This document shows, in pieces, positions 42,831-46,695 of a DNA stretch of 46,695 nucleotides (the stretch's first letter is position 1; the number at the start of each line of letters is the position of its first letter). Below the pieces are notes generated by a model that searched no databases, had not been told where the DNA came from, and was given only the letters and a program-made list of their open reading frames with translations. The DNA is taken from the NCBI GenBank assembly GCA_052035915.1, contig JBPOHE010000028.1:1-46695 (forward strand). Direction: 5' to 3'. This stretch comes from JBPOHE01 sp052035915 (GTDB taxonomy: Bacteria; Pseudomonadota; Gammaproteobacteria; Chromatiales; Chromatiaceae). The position numbers and the translations under genes were made by a program.

Positions 42831-43922
42831 CTAATCGGCTGGGCCCGGCGGCAACTCCAGCCCCAGGCGTTCATGGGGTTCCACCTTGGGCCAGGCGGAA
42901 ATGACGGCTTGGACCAGGGTAGCCAGGGGGATGGCGAAAAACACCCCCCAAAACCCCCACAGACCGCCGAATACCAGGATGGCGACGATGATGGCCACCG
43001 GATGGATGTGTACCGCCTCGGAGAACAGCAGTGGCACCAGAACATTGGCGTCCAGGGCCAGGATCACCGCGTAGGTACCGGCCAGCCATCCGAATTCGGA
43101 GGTGGGACCCCATTGGAACCAGGCGATGAGGAGCACAGGAACCGTCACCGCCACGGCGCCGATATAGGGCACCACCACCGACAGACCGACCAGTACCCCC
43201 AGCAGCATGGCATATTCCAGCCCGAGATACTGGAAGGCGGCGAAGCTCACCGCCCAGTTGATGAGGATCTCCCAGAACTTCCCCCGCACATAATTGCCGA
43301 TCTGTTGATCGACTTCGTGCCAGACACGATCCGCAATCCCCCGATGCCGGGGAAGAAACTGCTTGAGCCAATCGAGGATCAGCACCTTGTCCTTGAGAAA
43401 GAAAAACACCAGCAAGGGCATGAGGATCAAATACACCACCACGGTGATAAAACCCAATACCGAGGCCAGGGACCAAGACAGCACCTTCTGCCCGAAGAGG
43501 GCGATCTCGCCGCGAAAATAGGCGATCACATCCTGCACCTGATCCGGGGCGATGATATCCGGGTGTTGCTCCGGGAGGCGCATGAGCACCTGTTGTCCGG
43601 CCGCCAACATGGATGGCAACTGTTGTACGAGATCCGTCACCTGTCGGGACAGGAGGGGCAGCATACCGAACAAGACCAAGATAACGAACAGCATGAATAG
43701 CAGATACACCACCAGCACCGCCGCCAGACGGGGAATATGGTGGTGCTCGAGAAAACCGACCAATCCTTCCAACAGATAGGCGATGACTATGCTCGCCAAC
43801 ACCGGGGTCAACATATTCCCCAGGGTGAGCACGATGGCGAAACCGACCACCAGGGAAACCGCCAGGGCCATCACCTGGGGATCGGAAAAATAGCGCGTAA
43901 ACCAGTTGGTGAGATATTTCAT
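42831..43922 (-). CDS. AI-2E/PerM family transporter
   Basis: This 363-residue membrane protein has paired N-terminal spans (VVGFAIVLTLGNMLTPVLASIVIAYLLE), a soluble middle, and the family C-terminal block GLSVVVPYIGAVAVTVPVLLIAW and PLLFSEAVHIHPVAIIVAILVFGGLWGFWGVFFAIPLATLV. Members export autoinducer-2 or act as Na+/H+ exchangers; the substrate is not clear from sequence. Its start overlaps the preceding gene by four bases. Confidence 0.88.
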   Translation of the reverse strand: MKYLTNWFTRYFSDPQVMALAVSLVVGFAIVLTLGNMLTPVLASIVIAYLLEGLVGFLEHHHIPRLAAVLVVYLLFMLFVILVLFGMLPLLSRQVTDLVQQLPSMLAAGQQVLMRLPEQHPDIIAPDQVQDVIAYFRGEIALFGQKVLSWSLASVLGFITVVVYLILMPLLVFFFLKDKVLILDWLKQFLPRHRGIADRVWHEVDQQIGNYVRGKFWEILINWAVSFAAFQYLGLEYAMLLGVLVGLSVVVPYIGAVAVTVPVLLIAWFQWGPTSEFGWLAGTYAVILALDANVLVPLLFSEAVHIHPVAIIVAILVFGGLWGFWGVFFAIPLATLVQAVISAWPKVEPHERLGLELPPGPAD

Positions 43923-44368
43923 GGTGAATCAGACGCCTTCGGACGCTCTCCGAGCGCCTCCCGTTCGGCCACAAAGCTTCGGTAATGGTTATGAAAGAGG
44001 CGTTCGAGATCGTCGATCACCTCGGCGGCGGCCCGACCCTGGAGGGTATGGGCCGTCATCAAGGCCGAAGTCTCATGCAGGAGGCGTCCGGCATCCAGCA
44101 TGAAGTAGGTGTTCGACAGACGTCTGATGGCGGCGATAACCCGCTCTTCGGACGGACGCTCAATGGGGAGCGGACGTGGGACCGGCTCGGCCGCGGCCGT
44201 TTCTCCCCGCCCCTGTCTGTCTAAAAGAAACTCGGCGTAGGAAAGCAGGCAGTTCCGCTCAGCCGCGCCCAACCGCCCAAAAATCTCGAGCCATCTTCGC
44301 TCTTCGGATGAGAGCCTCTTCGGGGGCAGCAAGGCTAGGTCGTCCCCGGCTCCACCCGATCTTTGCAA
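43919..44368 (-). CDS. Unknown cytosolic protein between lysR and AI-2E gene
   Basis: This protein of up to 149 residues has no signal or membrane segment. It is helical: LSSEERRWLEIFGRLGAAERNCLLSYAEFLL, a Pro-rich linker, then PSEERVIAAIRRLSNTYFMLDAGRLLHETSALMTAH and a final DDLERLFHNHYRSFVAER helix. No family was recognised. The start is uncertain: TTG 44368 overlaps the lysR end by 34 bp and TTG 44332 is an alternative. Tight overlaps with both neighbours argue that the gene is real and translationally coupled. Confidence 0.62.
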   Translation of the reverse strand: MQRSGGAGDDLALLPPKRLSSEERRWLEIFGRLGAAERNCLLSYAEFLLDRQGRGETAAAEPVPRPLPIERPSEERVIAAIRRLSNTYFMLDAGRLLHETSALMTAHTLQGRAAAEVIDDLERLFHNHYRSFVAEREALGERPKASDSP

Positions 44369-45249
44369 TAGCCGCGGGCAAAGTCCAACAGCTCTTCCAT
44401 GACCCGAAGCCGGAATTTCTGTTTCTGATGCACGAACGAATAGGGCCGTCGCAAAGGTGGATCCAGGGGTATGGAGACCAGGGTGCCCAGTTTCAGTTCC
44501 TTTTGGATCGTGGCCGAAGACACCACGGAAAGCCCCATCCCCGCCTCGACAGCTCCTTTGATGGCCTCCGGGCTACCGAGTTCCATGACGATATTCAGGT
44601 CCCGATCACAACAACTCATGCTGCCGAGATACTCGGAGATCACCTCCCTGGTACCGGACCCCTCTTCCCGACAGATAAAGGGATACTGGAGGATATCCTT
44701 GAACGACACCTGGCGACGCTCCGCCAAGGGATGATTGGGTGGCATGATGACAACCAACTGATCGTATTTGCAGATCTCCACCATGAGATTTTTATTCGCC
44801 ACCGGGGATTCCACGACACCGAGGTCGATGGTGTTGTTCTCCACCATGGAGACGATGCCTTCGGAGTTCGATACCTTCAGATGTAGATTGACCTCGGGAT
44901 ATTTTTCCTTGAAATCCCCCAGTAGCGACGGCAGCATGTACTCGGCCACCGTCGTGCTGGCACCTATGGTGACGGCCCCGCTGATTTCCCCGGTCATTTC
45001 CCGAATCGAATTTTCCATCTCCCCATAGAGCTGGAAGATCCGCTCGGCATACTCGTTCACCCGCACACCGGCATCGGTCAGACTGATGCGATTATGGGTT
45101 CGATCGAATAAACGGGTATTAAAATGCTCTTCGAGTTGACGGACTTGAAAGGTGACCGCCGGTTGCGTCATGTGCAAGGTTTCCGCGGCCTTGGTAAAAC
45201 TCAATAACCTGGCGACGGTGTGAAAGACTTGAAGCCTTCTATCAGCCAT
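44335..45249 (-). CDS. LysR-family regulator
   Basis: This 304-residue regulator has an N-terminal winged helix (RRLQVFHTVARLLSFTKAAETLHMTQPAVTFQVRQLEEHF) and an effector domain (about 90-295) with VTIGASTTVAEYMLPSLL and CREEGSGTREVI. It resembles CysL/CbbR-type LysR proteins. No target gene diverges from it, since the upstream region holds only gene debris, so it may regulate distant genes or its own operon (unknown protein and AI-2E transporter). GGGAG is six bases before ATG 45249. Confidence 0.88.
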   Translation of the reverse strand: MADRRLQVFHTVARLLSFTKAAETLHMTQPAVTFQVRQLEEHFNTRLFDRTHNRISLTDAGVRVNEYAERIFQLYGEMENSIREMTGEISGAVTIGASTTVAEYMLPSLLGDFKEKYPEVNLHLKVSNSEGIVSMVENNTIDLGVVESPVANKNLMVEICKYDQLVVIMPPNHPLAERRQVSFKDILQYPFICREEGSGTREVISEYLGSMSCCDRDLNIVMELGSPEAIKGAVEAGMGLSVVSSATIQKELKLGTLVSIPLDPPLRRPYSFVHQKQKFRLRVMEELLDFARGYCKDRVEPGTT

Positions 45250-45414
45250 GGCGGCTCCCAACCATGAGAATGGAAGTAGATCTATAAATGCTACTTATAT
45301 AATACAAAAATCATCCTGGGTTTGGCTACCCCTCCCAAGGAGATAGACCTTGGGCCTTCGGGCTATCGACAATCCAATCGGCCCTGGTGATGGTACCGAC
45401 GATCATCTATCCAA

Positions 45415-45580
45415 CTCTTCGGCTACAAGAAACTCATCCTGCCCGCCGACAACAAAAGGGAGTTCGAGGAGTTGCCCGAGCACATCCGGGAAGATATCAG
45501 GGTCCATCTCGTTGCGGTCTCTGCCGAGGTTATCGAGAGGATCTTCGACCAGGCAGACCAAGGGGTTGCCGCCCCCCGAG
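45415..45580 (+). pseudogene. Lon-type protease C-terminal fragment
   Basis: The frame reads LFGYKKLILPADNKREFEEL, then PEHIREDIRVHLVAVSAEVI and ERIFDQA. This is the pattern of the last strand-helix-strand of Lon S16 peptidases, where KKLILPADN and the ELPE-I motif precede the C-terminal helix. The rest of the protease (AAA+ and catalytic Ser/Lys) is absent, and an in-frame stop lies upstream at 45388. A degraded 3' end of a lost gene is the simplest reading. Confidence 0.6.
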
Positions 45581-45697
45581 TAACAGCCTTTCCGAATACC
45601 TTTTCGGCTATCGAGGGGTCGAACACGGGTGCCGGCCCAGCCGCTGCCGAGAGAGACCCAAGAGATATTCTGATTAGCGAGTTACCTCGGCCAACTC

Positions 45698-45794
45698 GTC
45701 ATACCGGCCAGCCTATCCCCGCGAAAACGGGGAGAAGCCGGTATCCAGAGGCCCCTCCATGGCGCTGGCTTCCGGCTTCCCGGCCGGAATGACG
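45698..45794. repeat. CGTCAT...ATGACG inverted repeat
   Basis: CGTCATACCGGC at the left is matched by GCCGGAATGACG at the right, with an internal GCCGGTATCCAG and a CCCCGCGAAAACGGGG hairpin. It belongs to the common proteobacterial type of intergenic repeat with CGTCATTCCGGC ends. Confidence 0.55.
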
Positions 45795-45861
45795 GCACAT
45801 CTCTTGCCCGCTGAAATAACCTGCCAATCAGAAGTGATATTGATGTGCGCTTTCATCGGCG

Positions 45862-45982
45862 CTCCGGGCATGGGCGAATAATAGCCATTTTCTGTTCTTA
45901 TTTTCAGAACAATAAAGCATTACTGAGCGAGTTTGTTCTCAAAAGGAGAACGAAAACCGGGTAAAATAACCCATGCCCGGAA
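45862..45982. repeat. Nested-palindrome element, copy 6
   Basis: CTCCGGGCATGGGCGAATAA opens it and CATGCCCGGAAACC closes it. The core has TTTTCTGTTCTTA, CAGAACAATAA, TTTGTTCTC and GGAGAACGAAAACCGGG. It is the last copy in the window. Confidence 0.76.
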
Positions 45983-46033
45983 ACCTCGACAGGCTATTGG
46001 GACAACCGATTACCCGTCATCTAATAACAGCCT

Positions 46034-46062
46034 GATAAGGCGATTGCCGGAATAAAGAAAGG
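46034..46062. mobile_element. IS1595-type element terminus
   Basis: ATAAGGCGATTGCCGGAATAAAGAAAGG lies at the 3' end of the transposase remnant. It matches the inverted right ends of the short elements at 982-1045 and 24025-24187, tying those elements to this IS. The other end of the IS was not found in the window. Confidence 0.6.
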
Positions 46063-46064
46063 CT

Positions 46065-46666
46065 CTATATGGGCTTTGGGATCTTTTTGAGCAGGACTCC
46101 CAGCAGTGATGAAAGCAGGCGCTTGCCGCGCCTTTTGAGGTTGTAGACGAACTCGAAAAAGGCCAGGTAGAGCGGCAGCTTGTCCTGCGAAATGCCCCGG
46201 TGGGGGCGCAGCCGCGACCACGGGCCCTCCATGGTGTTGGCGTGGACTTCGTGGAAGCCGTCGCCGTCCTCGTCGCGGGCGTACTCACCTTGGGAGTGGT
46301 TGACCGTCTTGTGCTCGAAGCCCCACTCAGGCAGGCGGGCGTAGATGGCCTATTCGTCGGTGCGCTGGACCAGGCCGAAAATGGGCGGCTTCTCGCTGGC
46401 CTTGGTGCCGCGCCCCCGGGCCCCCTTCAGTCGGCGGCGGCGCGCTGGCCGCACGACTTGCACTCGTAGCGTTGCAGGTGCTGTTCGTGCCCGTCGAAGC
46501 CGCGTTTGATGGTTGCGCCGCTCTCGCAACGCGGGCAGCACACGCCTTCTGACCAGCGAAGCTGGCGGAGGTAGTGTCCCAGGAAGTGGTGTAAGAAACT
46601 GAGTAGTTTGGTTCCCCTCGGGTGCCCCGCATGCGGGGCACCCGAGGGGCGCGATTGGGAGGTCAT
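46065..46666 (-). pseudogene. Decayed IS1595-family (ISXO2-like) transposase
   Basis: Three segments of an IS1595 transposase are joined by deletions. The N-terminal zinc ribbon is CCPRCESGATIKRGF with YECKSCGQR. A middle piece follows in another frame (RRRLKGARGRGTKASEKPPI). The C-terminal part is YARLPEWGFEHKTVNHSQGE, then GFHEVHANTMEGPW, RLRPHRGISQDKLPLYLAFF and a TAG stop. A TAG interrupts TDE-AIY where a tyrosine codon is expected. The catalytic DDE core is largely missing, so it cannot be active. Close to the N-terminus lies a 36-bp perfect palindrome. Confidence 0.88.
46614..46649. repeat. 36-bp perfect palindrome
   Basis: CCCCTCGGGTGCCCCGCA is followed directly by its exact reverse complement, with no loop (centre 46631/46632). 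It falls in the first codons of the transposase remnant. Confidence 0.9.
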
Positions 46667-46695
46667 CGAAAACTCCGGTAAGGTATGGGTTACCA

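Larger units (their letters stand above)
45250..46033. other. Degenerate region upstream of lysR
   Basis: No intact gene. It holds an AT-rich patch with TATATAATAC (about 45296-45305) near the lysR start, a lon-like fragment (45415-45580), a CGTCATACCGGC...CGGAATGACG repeat (45698-45794) and a nested-palindrome copy (45862-45982). Confidence 0.55.

Noticed and set aside
42578..43045. 155-codon minus-strand open frame after the AI-2E gene
   Set aside because: It overlaps the AI-2E coding end in another frame and its unique part is Ser/Arg-rich without any motif.
45350..45583. 77-codon plus-strand frame with a fair ribosome site (GGAG, TTG start)
   Set aside because: After about 20 codons it reads across the Lon-like fragment in the wrong frame, giving Ser/Arg-rich sequence.

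Overview
The window looks like a chromosomal segment of a GC-rich, autotrophic, sulfur-oxidising gammaproteobacterium, closest in style to Chromatiales/Thiotrichales. The basis is a form IA RuBisCO operon (cbbR / cbbLS-cbbQ-cbbO), a QmoAB-HdrCB electron-transfer cluster of the kind that partners APS reductase in sulfite oxidation, a SulP anion permease and a PPK2 polyphosphate kinase. No photosynthesis genes, aprAB, rRNA or tRNA were seen, so phototrophy cannot be judged and the species was not identified.

Layout. 1-2.6 kb: repeats, a YceI-like periplasmic protein, convergent glycine oxidase thiO and a DUF3144 gene. 2.6-6.9 kb (minus): a cobalamin-riboswitch-led operon btuB, cobalamin adenosyltransferase, fkpB, ispH. 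6.9-8.3 kb: two small secreted or membrane proteins among repeats. 8.3-16.6 kb (plus): a compact operon joining a GGDEF protein, a REC-PAS-HD-GYP protein, a TolC-like outer-membrane protein, two tandem PhnD-like binding proteins and a membrane histidine kinase. 17.0-20.8 kb: long-form hisG, an APH-fold kinase, a Cys/His-rich mini-protein, a bacteriohemerythrin and a small membrane protein. 21-28 kb: the carbon-fixation locus, with a SAM methyltransferase inserted between cbbQ and cbbO. 28.4-29.9 kb: accessory SMI1/KNR4 and DUF29 genes among repeats. 30-35.1 kb (minus): qmoA-qmoB-hdrC-hdrB. 35.4-36.2 kb: an orphan second cbbQ. 36.5-38.6 kb: a secreted caspase-PEGA-FGE protein bracketed by direct repeats. 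39.2-45.2 kb (minus): K+ channel, ppk2, sulP, AI-2E transporter, unknown protein, LysR regulator. 45.2-46.7 kb: gene wreckage (a lon 3' fragment and a deleted IS1595-type transposase).

How the genes work together. CbbR probably controls cbbLS through the divergent intergenic region, and CbbQ/CbbO keep RuBisCO active. QmoAB-HdrCB would pass electrons from sulfur oxidation to the quinone pool. The 8.3-16.6 kb operon reads as a ligand-sensing module: PhnD-like proteins outside, a kinase in the membrane, and c-di-GMP synthesis and degradation inside. It has no ABC permease or ATPase.

The most unusual non-coding feature is a family of six roughly 120-bp nested palindromes (one cut by the window edge), all in intergenic DNA. 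Alongside it are short elements with IS1595-like ends that double as hairpins behind genes, and REP-type repeats that border the accessory genes.
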